Positions 8,292 to 16,470 of a stretch of 64,000 nt of DNA are shown here, piece by piece. The notes under the pieces are model-generated. The model searched no databases, was not told where the DNA came from, and worked only from the letters and a program-made list of their open reading frames with translations. The stretch covers positions 44,725 through 108,724 of the forward strand of contig JBFMCR010000035.1 in NCBI GenBank assembly GCA_040754425.1. Reading direction: 5' to 3'. A program made the translations under genes and the position numbers. The stretch comes from UBA6918 sp040754425 (GTDB taxonomy: Bacteria; Pseudomonadota; Gammaproteobacteria; Burkholderiales; Thiobacillaceae). How positions within the stretch are numbered: position 1 is the first letter of the stretch; each line of letters starts with the position of its first letter.

Positions 8292-10517
8292 TCAGGCCTT
8301 CAGTTCGGCCGGGTCGATGGGCAGGCGGCGCAGCCTCTTGCCGGTGGCGGCGGCAATCGCATTGGCCACCGCCGGCGCCACCGGCGGCACTCCGGGCTCG
8401 CCGATGCCGGTGGGCGCCTCGGCGGAGGCAAGGATGTGCACCTCCACCTCGGGCATCTCGTTGATGCGCAGGATGGCGTAGTCGTGGAAATTGGACTGCT
8501 CCACCTGCCCGTCTTCGAGGGTGATGGCGCCGTACAACAGGGCCGAGAGGGCGAAGCCCACGGAGCCTTCCACCTGGGAGCGGACATTGTCCGGGTTGAT
8601 GGCGATGCCGCAATCCACCGCACAGACGATGCGGTCCACCTTCAGGCTGCCGTCGGCCTGCACCGTCACTTCGGCCACCTGGGCCACGTAGGAGCGGAAG
8701 GATTCATGCACCGCCACGCCGCGGCCGCGCCGCTCGCCGGGCTTGCCGGGGGAAAGCGGCGTGTCCCAGCCGGCCTTTTCCGCCGCCAGCCTGAGCACGG
8801 CGGCGTGGCGCGGATGTTTCTTCAGCAAATCCAGGCGCAGCCGCACCGGGTCCTGGCCGGTGGCGGCGGCCACCTCGTCGAGGAAGGCCTCGGTGGAGTA
8901 GGCGGTGTGGGTGGAGCCCACGGAGCGCCACCACAGCACCGGCACGCCCACGTCCTGCGGCGTGTGCAGGTCCACCACCAGGTTGGGGATGTCATAGGGC
9001 AGGTTGGCGGCCCCCTCCACGGAAGTGAGGTCGATGCCGTCCTTCATGAGCCCGCTCATGGGCGAGTCCGCATTGATGGATTGGCCCACCAGGCGATGGC
9101 GCCAGCCCTGGAGCCGGCCCCGCGCGTCGATGGCCGCTTCCAGGACGTGGTGGAAGGCGGGGCGGTAGTAACCGGCCTTCATGTCGTCCTCCCGCAGCCA
9201 TACCAGCTTCACCGAGGCCCTGCCGCCGATGGCCTTGGCGATGTGCACCGCCTCCAGCACGTAGTCCGAGTGCTTGCTGGCGCGGCGGCCGAAGCTGCCG
9301 CCGGCGTAGAGCATGTGAAGCTTCACCTGTCGGGGATCGAGGCCCAGCAGTTCGGCCACCTTGGCCTGGTCCAGGGTCTGCATCTGCTCGCCGTTCCAGA
9401 TCTCGCAGCCGTTTTCGCCGAGTTTCACCACGCAGTCGAGGGGCTCCATGGCGGCGTGGGCGAGATAGGGGAAGTCGTAAGCGGCCTTGAGCACCTTGGC
9501 CGCCTGGGCGAAGGCGGCATCCGGGTCGCCGTCCTTGCGCGCGATACTGCCGGGCCTTTGCGCCATCTCGCGGTAGCGGGCGAAGATGTCCTCGCTGCTC
9601 TCTTTGTAGCCGCTTGCCTCATTCCATTCCACCACCAGGGCATCGCGGCCCTTCTTGGCGCTCCAGGTGTCCTTGGCCAGCACCGCGACCCCGGTGGGGA
9701 TGGCGACCACGTCCACCACGCCCTTTACCGTTTTGGCCTTGGCGGCATCGAAACGCTTCAGCCTGGCGCCGAAGCGGGGCGGATGGGCCACCACCGCGGT
9801 GAGCATGCCGGGCAGGTGCATGTCCTGGGTGAAAAGGGCGGTGCCCTTGACCTTTTCCGCCGAATCCTTGCGCGGGACATGCCTGCCGATGAGCTTGAAC
9901 TCCTGCGGGGCCTTGAGGCGGACATCACGCGGCACGGGCTGCTCCGCCGCCGCTTGCGCCAGTTCGCCGAAGGTGGCGCGGCGGCCCGAGGCCGGATGGC
10001 TCACCACCCCGTCGGCGACCGTGATCCCGGCGGCCGGCACCCGCCACTTTTTTGCCGCGGCGCCCACCAGCATGGCGCGGCCCATGGCCCCGGCGCGGCG
10101 CATCTGTTCCCAGGAATTGGCCATGGCGGTGCTGCCGCCGGTGCCCTGCACGGCGCCCCACAGCAGGTTGTTGTAGCGCCTGGCATCCGCCGGGGCGCCT
10201 TCCACCCTGACCTGCTCCCAGGCGGCATCGAGCTCCTCGGCGAGTACGGTGGCCAGGCCCGTGTGGGTCCCCTGGCCCATTTCCAGATGCTTGGCGATGA
10301 CGGTGACGCTGTTGTCGACGCCGATGCGCAGGAAGGCGTTGGGTTCGAACAGGGGGGCGGCCGAGGAGGCAGGGCTAGCGGCCCGGGCGCCGCCCGGCAG
10401 ATAGATGGCCAGCGTGAGGCCGGCGACGCCCTGCAGAAAGCGGCGCCGGCTGTGGTTTTCGATGCGCGCCTCCGGGGAGGTGGTGGGTTCGGCGGCGAGC
10501 TTGTCGACGATGGTCAT
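8292..10517 (-). CDS. Xanthine dehydrogenase-family molybdopterin-binding subunit, IorB-like, Tat-exported
   Basis: This is a 741-residue large subunit of a two-subunit molybdenum hydroxylase. The N-terminus has a Tat signal (SRRRFLQG at about residue 24, then a hydrophobic segment ending GGARA), so the folded enzyme is probably exported. GGSFGRRASKHSDY is a cofactor-binding loop, and GIGEPGVPPVAPAVANA near the C-terminus carries the catalytic Glu region. The related isoquinoline 1-oxidoreductase IorB and periplasmic aldehyde dehydrogenases share this plan. The small 2Fe-2S subunit is encoded upstream but is separated by a 143-bp palindromic element that abuts this gene's ribosome-binding site. 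The substrate is not determinable; an aldehyde or N-heterocycle is likely. Confidence 0.9.
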   Translation of the reverse strand: MTIVDKLAAEPTTSPEARIENHSRRRFLQGVAGLTLAIYLPGGARAASPASSAAPLFEPNAFLRIGVDNSVTVIAKHLEMGQGTHTGLATVLAEELDAAWEQVRVEGAPADARRYNNLLWGAVQGTGGSTAMANSWEQMRRAGAMGRAMLVGAAAKKWRVPAAGITVADGVVSHPASGRRATFGELAQAAAEQPVPRDVRLKAPQEFKLIGRHVPRKDSAEKVKGTALFTQDMHLPGMLTAVVAHPPRFGARLKRFDAAKAKTVKGVVDVVAIPTGVAVLAKDTWSAKKGRDALVVEWNEASGYKESSEDIFARYREMAQRPGSIARKDGDPDAAFAQAAKVLKAAYDFPYLAHAAMEPLDCVVKLGENGCEIWNGEQMQTLDQAKVAELLGLDPRQVKLHMLYAGGSFGRRASKHSDYVLEAVHIAKAIGGRASVKLVWLREDDMKAGYYRPAFHHVLEAAIDARGRLQGWRHRLVGQSINADSPMSGLMKDGIDLTSVEGAANLPYDIPNLVVDLHTPQDVGVPVLWWRSVGSTHTAYSTEAFLDEVAAATGQDPVRLRLDLLKKHPRHAAVLRLAAEKAGWDTPLSPGKPGERRGRGVAVHESFRSYVAQVAEVTVQADGSLKVDRIVCAVDCGIAINPDNVRSQVEGSVGFALSALLYGAITLEDGQVEQSNFHDYAILRINEMPEVEVHILASAEAPTGIGEPGVPPVAPAVANAIAAATGKRLRRLPIDPAELKA

Positions 10518-10530
10518 GGTCGGTCTCCTC

Positions 10531-10673
10531 AGAGCTTGTGAAGAAATCGTAGCGAGCGGCCCGAGAGCAAGGCGGACGGAGCGCAGCGACGAGACATATC
10601 AAATGGATAGGCGAGGAGCGAGCACCGCCCAACGCAGCTATCGGGTCGCGCAGTAGATTTATTCACAAGCTCT
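10531..10673. repeat. Palindromic element, copy 1 (between the two hydroxylase subunits)
   Basis: The ends form a perfect 12-bp inverted repeat (AGAGCTTGTGAA at 10531-10542 and its complement at 10662-10673). Inside the arms lie ATCGTAGCGAGC on the left and GCGCAGTAGAT on the right. The same two inner motifs occur in the copy at 13640-13843, although the outer arms differ. The element ends on the stop codon of the small subunit gene and begins next to the ribosome-binding site of the large subunit gene. It carries no open reading frame. Confidence 0.75.
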
Positions 10674-11140
10674 CAGGCCAGGGACTTGGCGGCTTCGTGA
10701 ACGGCGGCGCGGATGCGCACATAGGTGCCGCAGCGGCAGAGGTTGCCTGCCATGGCGGCGTCGATGTCGGTGTCCGTGGGGTTCGGGTTCTTCTCCAGCA
10801 GGGCCACCGCGCTCATGATCTGGCCGGGCTGGCAGTAGCCGCATTGCACCACGTCCAGGCGCTCCCAGGCCTCTTCTACCGCCTGGGCCACGCGCGCGGC
10901 GCGGGACTCGGCCACGCCCTCGATGGTGACGATCTCCTTGCCCACGACGGCGGCGATGGGGGTGATGCAGGAGCGCACCGGCTGGCCGTCGATATGCACC
11001 GTGCAGGCGCCGCACAGGCCCATGCCGCAGCTGTACTTGGTGCCGGTCAGGCGCAGGGTGTCGCGCAGTACCCACAGCAGGGGCGTGTCGGGGGCATCGT
11101 CCACCTGGACGGACTTGCCGTTGATATCGAGGGTAGGCAT
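10673..11140 (-). CDS. 2Fe-2S subunit of the molybdenum hydroxylase, IorA-like
   Basis: This 155-residue small subunit has an N-terminal plant-type ferredoxin fold with CGMGLCGACTVHIDG and RSC, and a C-terminal four-helix domain with CGYCQPGQIM and NLCRCGTY. These supply the eight cysteines for two 2Fe-2S clusters. It passes electrons from the molybdenum subunit to an acceptor, in this enzyme type usually a cytochrome. It has no signal peptide, consistent with hitch-hiking export on the Tat signal of its partner. The ATG at 11140 follows an AGGAGG sequence. It is the first gene of the iorA-iorB-xdhC-mocA operon and is divergent from the AraC regulator. Confidence 0.92.
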   Translation of the reverse strand: MPTLDINGKSVQVDDAPDTPLLWVLRDTLRLTGTKYSCGMGLCGACTVHIDGQPVRSCITPIAAVVGKEIVTIEGVAESRAARVAQAVEEAWERLDVVQCGYCQPGQIMSAVALLEKNPNPTDTDIDAAMAGNLCRCGTYVRIRAAVHEAAKSLA

Positions 11141-11254
11141 GGAATCACCTCCTAAAGGGTGGGGGTTGTTTGCATTTTCCTGGAGCCGATTGCAGGACTG
11201 TTAGCGCATTCCAGCAGTATTCTTGCCTGATCCTGCAGGATGGTGGAGTTGATT

Positions 11255-11285
11255 GGCCATGAAAATGGCCTTCATCGAGTATAGT
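11255..11285 (+). promoter_or_regulatory. Candidate operator and -10 box for the AraC gene
   Basis: In the divergent gap between the hydroxylase operon and the regulator, GGCCAT (11255-11260) and ATGGCC (11265-11270) form an inverted repeat with loop GAAA. Ten bases further on lies TATAGT (11280-11285), a good -10 box about 30 bp before the regulator ATG. No good -35 box is visible, so this promoter may need an activator. The function is inferred. Confidence 0.35.
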
Positions 11286-11314
11286 AGGCTTTTTTGCAAA
11301 CGAGGGTTTTTTCG

Positions 11315-12271
11315 ATGAGTCAGAAGGCCGGCATCCCGGATGAGGACGAAGGCGCGCTGCTTGGCTTGGGTGCTGCCCTGGCCGATGCCGTGGGCCGCAG
11401 GATGCACGGTGAGGAGGAGCTGGACACGGCCATTCCCGGCCTGCGCCTATACCGCCGGGAGCGGCCCTCCGAACCCTGCCTATGCATGGTGGAGCCGAGT
11501 GTCGCCCTGGTGGTGCAGGGGGCCAAGCGCGCCCTGCTGGGGGGTGAGGCCTACACCTACGACATCCGCCGCTTCCTCATCACCTCCTTGGACCTCGGGG
11601 CCAGCATGCACATCGTGCAGGCCTCGGCCGAGCGGCCCTACCTTGGCCTGGCGCTCAAGCTGGACGTGCAGCTTTTGGCGGAGATGATGGTGCAGTGCGG
11701 CCTGCCGCAGGCGCCGCCGCCCGGTGCGCGCGGCATGGTGCTGGGCCAGAGCACCCCGGCCCTGCTCGATGCCTTCCAGCGCCTGGCGAATCTGCTCGAC
11801 GAACCCGAGTCCATCCCCGTCCTCGCTCCCCTGATCCAGCGCGAGATCCACTATCGCCTCTTGACCAGCGACCAGGGCGGACGCCTGGGGCAGATCGCCT
11901 CGGTGGGCAGCCAGGGGCACCGCATCGCCCGCGCCATCGACTGGCTCAAGGCCCGCTACGCCGAGCCCCTGCGCATCGAAGAGCTGGCCGCCCATGCGCA
12001 GATGAGCCCCTCCAGCTTCCACCACCATTTCCGCCAGCTCACCGCCATGAGCCCCCTGCAGTTCCAGAAATGGCTGCGCCTCAACGAAGCCCGCCGCCTG
12101 ATGCTGGCCGGGGAAGCCGATGTCTCCTCCGCCGCCTTCCGGGTGGGCTACGAGAGCCCTTCCCAGTTCAGCCGGGAATACAGCCGCCTGTTCGGCGCCT
12201 CGCCGCGCCAGGATGTGGCAAGGCTGCGGGAAAGACTGCGCCAGCAGCCTCCCGGACTTGAGGGATCGTAG
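11315..12271 (+). CDS. AraC family regulator, YqhC-like
   Basis: The chosen ATG at 11315 is preceded by GAGGG; a TTG 21 bp upstream in frame is less likely. The protein has 318 residues. The N-terminal half matches the AraC_N sensor domain (MVEPSVALVVQGAKRALLGG, then YDIRRFLITSLDL). The C-terminal 100 residues form two helix-turn-helices (LRIEELAAHAQMSPSSFHHHF and ADVSSAAFRVGYESPSQFSR). The E. coli relative YqhC responds to reactive aldehydes. Its divergent placement next to the IorAB-type operon suggests it activates that operon when an aldehyde or similar substrate appears; this is inference. The last residues (QQPPGLEGS) and the stop codon are supplied by a partial palindromic element. Confidence 0.88.
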   Translation: MSQKAGIPDEDEGALLGLGAALADAVGRRMHGEEELDTAIPGLRLYRRERPSEPCLCMVEPSVALVVQGAKRALLGGEAYTYDIRRFLITSLDLGASMHIVQASAERPYLGLALKLDVQLLAEMMVQCGLPQAPPPGARGMVLGQSTPALLDAFQRLANLLDEPESIPVLAPLIQREIHYRLLTSDQGGRLGQIASVGSQGHRIARAIDWLKARYAEPLRIEELAAHAQMSPSSFHHHFRQLTAMSPLQFQKWLRLNEARRLMLAGEADVSSAAFRVGYESPSQFSREYSRLFGASPRQDVARLRERLRQQPPGLEGS

Positions 12272-12277
12272 CGACCC
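12243..12277. repeat. Palindromic element, half copy fused to the araC-type gene end
   Basis: AGCAGCCTCCCGGACTTGAG followed by GGATCGTAGCGAC is a near match to the left end of the element at 13640. No matching right arm is visible downstream. The half copy covers the last codons and the TAG stop of the AraC-family gene. Confidence 0.6.
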
Positions 12278-12517
12278 GCACGCGGCAACGGGGGCGAGAG
12301 CCGCCGCTTACGATGGATCCCCATGGGTCGGGTAATCGGTATGGCCTTTCTCGCCCGGGGTATAAAAGGTGTCGAAGGTGTGCGCATGTACGATGCGGCC
12401 GCCTACGAGTCGGCCCTCATGTGGCTGGCGGTCAGCGGCATGAGCGGTGGCCGGTGTGGTGATGACGCACGAGGCCTATTGCACAGCTGCGTTTTGACGA
12501 GGCTGCCCGAGCCCGGT

Positions 12518-13288
12518 CTACGAGCGCCCGACCAGGTCGCGATAGGCATGCCAGCTGGCGTGCCCCAGCAGCGGGAAAACAACCGCCAGCGGCACGAACC
12601 AGGCAAGTTCGGCGAGCAGCGTCAGCGCGCCGATGACGACAGCCCACAGCAGCATGGGCAGCGGGTTTTCGCGTACCGCCCACAGGCTGGTCACGATGGC
12701 GGTGACGAAGTCCACCTTGCGGTCCATCAGCATGGGCAGCGACACCACCGAAAGCGCGAACACCAGGGCAGCCAGCATGCCGCCGATCAGCATGTAGGGG
12801 ACGAGGAAACCTGCATGTTCCGGGGTGAAGAGGGAGGCGAGCGCGAAGATGCTGTCGGCAAGCAGATTGCCCTTGAACAACAGCCCCACCATGATGGCGG
12901 AAATGCGCTCCCAACTGCTGAGTATGAAGGCCAGCATCAGTGCGTACATGCCGATCGAAATTGAATTCCTGCGTACCCCCTCGAAGCGGAATGCTCGTGC
13001 TGCCTCGTGGTGGCGAGACAGCTCGTAGAAGGCGATGGCGAGAAAGGGCGACACCAGCAGGAAGCCGCTGGTGAGAGTCAGCGCGAGATGCGGGCGGGAG
13101 CGGGCGTATTCCATCAGCAGATAGCCAAGCATGGTGAACAGGACGCCGATGCCCAGAGAAGCCGGCCAGGTTCGCAATAGATCCTTCCAGCCATGCTTGA
13201 GCCACAGCAGCACGTGGCCCGTTTCCACTCGGCGGATGGCAGGCAGATCGATGTTGCGGGTGTCGGGTTTGATCGAAAGAGTGCTCAT
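12518..13288 (-). CDS. DUF2189 integral membrane protein
   Basis: This 256-residue protein has five to six hydrophobic segments, beginning after a hydrophilic N-terminus with LPAIRRVETGHVLLWLKHGW. The pattern GWKDLLRTWPASLGIGVLF and PMLMDRKVDFVTAIVTS is typical of the DUF2189 family of proteobacterial inner-membrane proteins, whose function is not known. A purine-rich site GGAAAGGAG lies just before the ATG at 13288. The gene stands alone. The 246 bp between it and the AraC gene hold only the half palindromic element and no other gene I can support. Confidence 0.85.
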   Translation of the reverse strand: MSTLSIKPDTRNIDLPAIRRVETGHVLLWLKHGWKDLLRTWPASLGIGVLFTMLGYLLMEYARSRPHLALTLTSGFLLVSPFLAIAFYELSRHHEAARAFRFEGVRRNSISIGMYALMLAFILSSWERISAIMVGLLFKGNLLADSIFALASLFTPEHAGFLVPYMLIGGMLAALVFALSVVSLPMLMDRKVDFVTAIVTSLWAVRENPLPMLLWAVVIGALTLLAELAWFVPLAVVFPLLGHASWHAYRDLVGRS

Positions 13289-13366
13289 GGATGTGCTCCT
13301 TTCCTGTAATCAAAGCCACCTTGAATTGATACTAGACCAATCTTCTCGACTTTTTGAGCGGCGCCT

Positions 13367-13639
13367 TCATGCCGAGTTCCGCCAGGTCGTCAGAGACCGG
13401 GAGCGGAGAAGGTTTTCGTAGATGTCGAGACCGTTCTGCGAATGGCAGCAGAAGATGATTTCACGGATGGAGGAGTGAGACCGGGTGGCTGCAAGCACGG
13501 CTGCCACGGCGACCCGCGCGGCCTGATCGGCCAGATAGCCATAGACGCCAGTGCTGATGTTGGGGAAGGCGAGACTGCCAAGGCCGTTTTCGGCGGCCAT
13601 TTCGATGGCGCGCCGGTAGCACGAAGCCAACAGTTCGGC
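13367..13639 (-). pseudogene. Macro-domain gene, C-terminal half (interrupted)
   Basis: The frame encodes AELLASCYRRAIEMAAENG followed by LGSLAFPNISTGVYGYLADQ: the end of a macro domain, including the conserved ISTGVYGY ligand loop. Macro domains bind ADP-ribose and often remove it from proteins. The upstream half lies on the other side of a 204-bp palindromic element (13844-14035), so the gene cannot make a full protein. The internal ATG that would give an 87-residue product is unlikely to make a stable domain. Confidence 0.75.
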
Positions 13640-13843
13640 CTAGCAGCCTGTCGGACTTGAGCGATCGTAGCGAGCCGGGGGGGGGGGGAGAGCGGGGACA
13701 GTTTTTAACGATTTCGAGGCGCATAGCGGGCCTATGCAACGGGAAATCGGGGACAACGAGCTTGCGAGTTTCGGCGCAAGCCAAAAATGGACCGCTCTTC
13801 CCGGCGGCGCAGTAGATCAGCCTCAAGTCCGACAGGCTGCTAG
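13640..13843. repeat. Palindromic element, copy 2 (inserted in the macro-domain gene)
   Basis: Perfect 22-bp terminal inverted repeats lie at 13640-13661 (CTAGCAGCCTGTCGGACTTG...) and 13822-13843. Inside are GCGATCGTAGCGAGC on the left and GCGCAGTAGATCAG on the right, the same motifs as in the copy at 10531-10673. The interior also has the hairpin GCATAG/CTATGC and a G-run of nine at about 13678-13686. It splits the macro-domain reading frame almost exactly, which shows it was mobile. There is no ORF, so it would need a transposase in trans. Confidence 0.8.
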
Positions 13844-14035
13844 ACCTGCGCGCCGCCATGCCAGACAGTACCGACGGTGTGAATGACATGTTTTGCCGGC
13901 AGGCGATAGCCTCTGGTGATCTTGGCATCGCCTGTTTTGCAGCCATGCAACAGGCGGCATTGACGATGGCGTCCAGCGCGAGGGTGGTGTGCCGAGCCGG
14001 AGGACGCGCAGCAGGGCGGGCATGTTCTGCCGGAG
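13844..14035 (-). pseudogene. Macro-domain gene, N-terminal half (frameshifted and internally deleted)
   Basis: One frame gives LALDAIVNAA, the start of a macro domain. Another frame soon after gives GCKTGDAKITRGYRLPAKHV followed by IHTVGTVWHGG, which is the next conserved block. The glycine-rich loop normally between them is missing, and the two blocks are in different frames. The second block then runs into the palindromic element at 13843. Both halves together make a decayed macro-domain (ADP-ribose hydrolase) gene. Confidence 0.7.
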
Positions 14036-14037
14036 GA

Positions 14038-15357
14038 TCAGCCGCCGCCTTCTTCCTCGGGCGGGAGTTCTTCCGGCTCGGGCATGCGGCTTGCCAGCAC
14101 CTTGTCGATGCGCTTGCCGTCCAGGTCCACCACTTCCAGGCGCCAGCCTTCCCATTCCACGATGTCGCCGGTTTGCGGCAACCTCCCCAGCAGCCACATC
14201 ACCATGCCGCTCAGGGTGTGGTAGCCGGCCTTGTCTTCCTCGGGCACGGTTTTCAGGCCCAGGCGGTCTTTCAGTTCGGGGATGGGGAGCATGCCATCCA
14301 GCAGCCAGGAGCCGTCGTCGCGCTCGACCGCCCAGGCGTCTTCTTGCGCGCGCGGGGCGAACTCTCCTGTCACCGACTCCAGCACGTCCTGCAGCGTGAC
14401 CAGTCCCTGGACTTCGCCGTACTCGTCTATGACCAGGACCATTTGCGTGCCGGTGGCGCGGAAATGCTGGAGCAGTTCGAGGCCGGTCAGACTTTCCGGC
14501 ACGAACACGTCGGTTCTGGCCAGCGCGGCCAGGTCCACCCCGGTGCGGCCCAGGGCCGCTTTGAGCAGCTGCCTGGCATTGACGATGCCGATGGCATTGT
14601 CCAGGCCGCCCCGGCAGACGGGGAAGCGCGAGTATTCCGATGCCAGCACGCGCTGCAGGTTTTCCTCGAAGGGCAGGTCGGCGTCCAGGTAGACGATGTC
14701 GGCGCGCGGGATCATGAGCGAACCCACCAGGCGCTCGTCCAGGCGAAAGAGGTTGCGCACCATCTCATGCTCGTGACGCTCGATCACGCCGGCTTCGGAG
14801 CCTTCCTTAAGCACGGCGTGGATTTCCTCCTCGGTGACGCTGGCGGCGCCCTCCCGGCTTTTCCCCATCAGGCGCAACAGCGTGTCGGTCGACACGGAAA
14901 GGAGCTGGACGAAAGGCCGCGTGAGCACGGCGAGCAGGCGGATGGGGCGTGCCACGGCGCGCGCGATCGGTTCGGGATGAAACTGGGCAAGGCGCTTGGG
15001 CACCAGTTCGCCGATGACGATGGATACATAGGTGATGATGAGCACCACCAGGGCGGTCGCCGCGATCTGGCTGATTCTCGCTTCCAGGCCGAATGTCTGC
15101 AGCCAGGCTGCCAGCGGCTCGGCGATGGCGGCTTCGCCGACGATGCCGCTGAGAATGCCGATCGAGGTGATGCCGATCTGGATGGTGGAAAGATAGCGCG
15201 TAGGCTCGTCGCCGAGCTGCAGCGCAACGTCGGCGGCGGTATCGCCGTCCTCGGCCAGACGCGCGAGACGCGGCCGCCGCGCCGTGGCCAGGGCCAGTTC
15301 GGACATCGAAAAAAGCCCGTTCAACAATATCAGGATGAGCAGGAGCAGAATTTCCAT
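14038..15357 (-). CDS. CNNM-domain/CBS hemolysin-family membrane protein (CorC/YtfL-like)
   Basis: This 439-residue protein has three to four N-terminal membrane helices of the CNNM type (LLLILILLNGLFSMSELALA, then IQIGITSIGILSGIVGEAAI and ITYVSIVIGELVPKR). A pair of CBS domains follows (about 205-330, with MIPRADIVYLD and VIDEYGEVQGLVTLQDVLE) and then a C-terminal CorC_HlyC domain (about 345-425) that ends in an acidic tail. Family members act in magnesium, cobalt or polyamine export; older hemolysin labels are misleading. The gene runs directly into the macro-domain remnant downstream. An FKBP gene lies 59 bp upstream on the same strand. Confidence 0.9.
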   Translation of the reverse strand: MEILLLLILILLNGLFSMSELALATARRPRLARLAEDGDTAADVALQLGDEPTRYLSTIQIGITSIGILSGIVGEAAIAEPLAAWLQTFGLEARISQIAATALVVLIITYVSIVIGELVPKRLAQFHPEPIARAVARPIRLLAVLTRPFVQLLSVSTDTLLRLMGKSREGAASVTEEEIHAVLKEGSEAGVIERHEHEMVRNLFRLDERLVGSLMIPRADIVYLDADLPFEENLQRVLASEYSRFPVCRGGLDNAIGIVNARQLLKAALGRTGVDLAALARTDVFVPESLTGLELLQHFRATGTQMVLVIDEYGEVQGLVTLQDVLESVTGEFAPRAQEDAWAVERDDGSWLLDGMLPIPELKDRLGLKTVPEEDKAGYHTLSGMVMWLLGRLPQTGDIVEWEGWRLEVVDLDGKRIDKVLASRMPEPEELPPEEEGGG

Positions 15358-15416
15358 GGCTTAAGCCGCAACAAACCGGTTGCCCAATGCCGCGCGGTCG
15401 AGGCCGGCGGCCTGCG

Positions 15417-15743
15417 TTACCTGACCGCCAGCAGTTCCACTTCGAACACCAGGGTGGCATTGGGCGGAATGACGCCGCCGGCGCCGCGGCTGCCGTAGCC
15501 CATTTCCGGCGGGATGGTGAGCTTGCGCTTGCCGCCGACCTTCATGCCGGCCACGCCCTGGTCCCAGCCGGGGATGACCTGGCCTGCGCCGAGGCGGAAA
15601 TCGAAGGGATCGTTGCGATCCTTGCTGGAATCGAACCTGGAGCCGTCGGCAAGCCAGCCGGTGTAATGCACGATCACGGTCCTGCCGGCCACGGCTTCGT
15701 CGCCGCTGCCGAGGTTGAGGTCTTCGATGATGAGTTCGGACAT
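15417..15743 (-). CDS. FKBP-type peptidyl-prolyl cis-trans isomerase
   Basis: This single-domain FKBP of 108 residues has the active-site residues in VHYTGWLADGSRFDSSKDR, VIPGWDQGVAGMKVGGKRKL and IPPEMGYGSRGAGG. It catalyses proline isomerisation during protein folding. There is no signal peptide, so it is cytoplasmic. The ATG at 15743 follows AAGGAG. It lies 19 bp downstream of a lipoprotein gene on the same strand, probably in one transcript with it and selO. Confidence 0.93.
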   Translation of the reverse strand: MSELIIEDLNLGSGDEAVAGRTVIVHYTGWLADGSRFDSSKDRNDPFDFRLGAGQVIPGWDQGVAGMKVGGKRKLTIPPEMGYGSRGAGGVIPPNATLVFEVELLAVR

Positions 15744-15762
15744 GTTGGCTCCTTGGAGTGGG

Positions 15763-16470
15763 TCAAATGGGCAGAAAAGCCAGGCTCGCGAGATTGACGA
15801 CGATGAAGCGGATGCTGCGGCTGGTCTTGTCCTCGATGATACGTGCGATCAGGTCCTGGGTGGCGACGAGCTTGCCGAATTCGCGCTCGAAGCTGAGATT
15901 GGCCACGCCGTTGGAGTCGGTGCCGTTGGAAAGCAGCAGAAGTTCGCCGTCGGCTTTTTTCGCATTGGACAGGCGCCAGGCTGCGATTTCGATGTTGCGC
16001 GCGGCGTTGTAGAGTTTTTGCGGGTCGAGCTCGTCCAGCATGTAAAGTTCGGTCTTGTGCTCGTAGGAGGCCATGACCATGGTCAGCAGCCCCTGCATCA
16101 GCGCTGCGACGCGGTCGCCGGCGTAGTCTTCGCGAAAGGCGTCGTTGAGGCTCGTCTGCCAGTCGAGGCTGCTGCGCGGGGAAAGCCGCCAGTGTTCGAG
16201 CGGGTCGAAAATGCTTGCCACGGCTGCTTCCAGCGTGGGGGCATTGCCCTTGCGCCATTCTGCCGGATTGCGCCGGTAGAGCTTTTCGGCCAGCCGCTTC
16301 AACGCTGCGATGGCTTCGCGCTGGGCGATTTCGCTGGCGTCGTCGACGTCGCGCTTGGCGATGCCGGAAAGACTGACCGGCCTTTCCGAGACGGTTCCGT
16401 CCTTGTGCCGGATGGGCCGGCTGCAGGCAGCGAGCACAAGGCAAAGTAGAAGCGGCAGTACGATCTTCAC
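15763..16470 (-). CDS. Putative lipoprotein of unknown function
   Basis: This 235-residue protein has a lipoprotein signal peptide with lipobox LAAC (Cys16). The mature part is mostly helical and carries no motif I recognise. A charged central region (ASEIAQREAIAALKRLAEKL) is followed by a moderately hydrophobic C-terminus (SIRFIVVNLASLAFLPI). Its ATG overlaps the end of selO by one base, so it is translationally coupled to selO. No function is proposed. Confidence 0.75.
   Translation of the reverse strand: MKIVLPLLLCLVLAACSRPIRHKDGTVSERPVSLSGIAKRDVDDASEIAQREAIAALKRLAEKLYRRNPAEWRKGNAPTLEAAVASIFDPLEHWRLSPRSSLDWQTSLNDAFREDYAGDRVAALMQGLLTMVMASYEHKTELYMLDELDPQKLYNAARNIEIAAWRLSNAKKADGELLLLSNGTDSNGVANLSFEREFGKLVATQDLIARIIEDKTSRSIRFIVVNLASLAFLPI

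Noticed and set aside
8055..10541. 828-codon plus-strand frame
   Set aside because: It is antisense to the IorB-like gene with its clear cofactor motifs; the composition is His/Gly/Arg-rich and meaningless.
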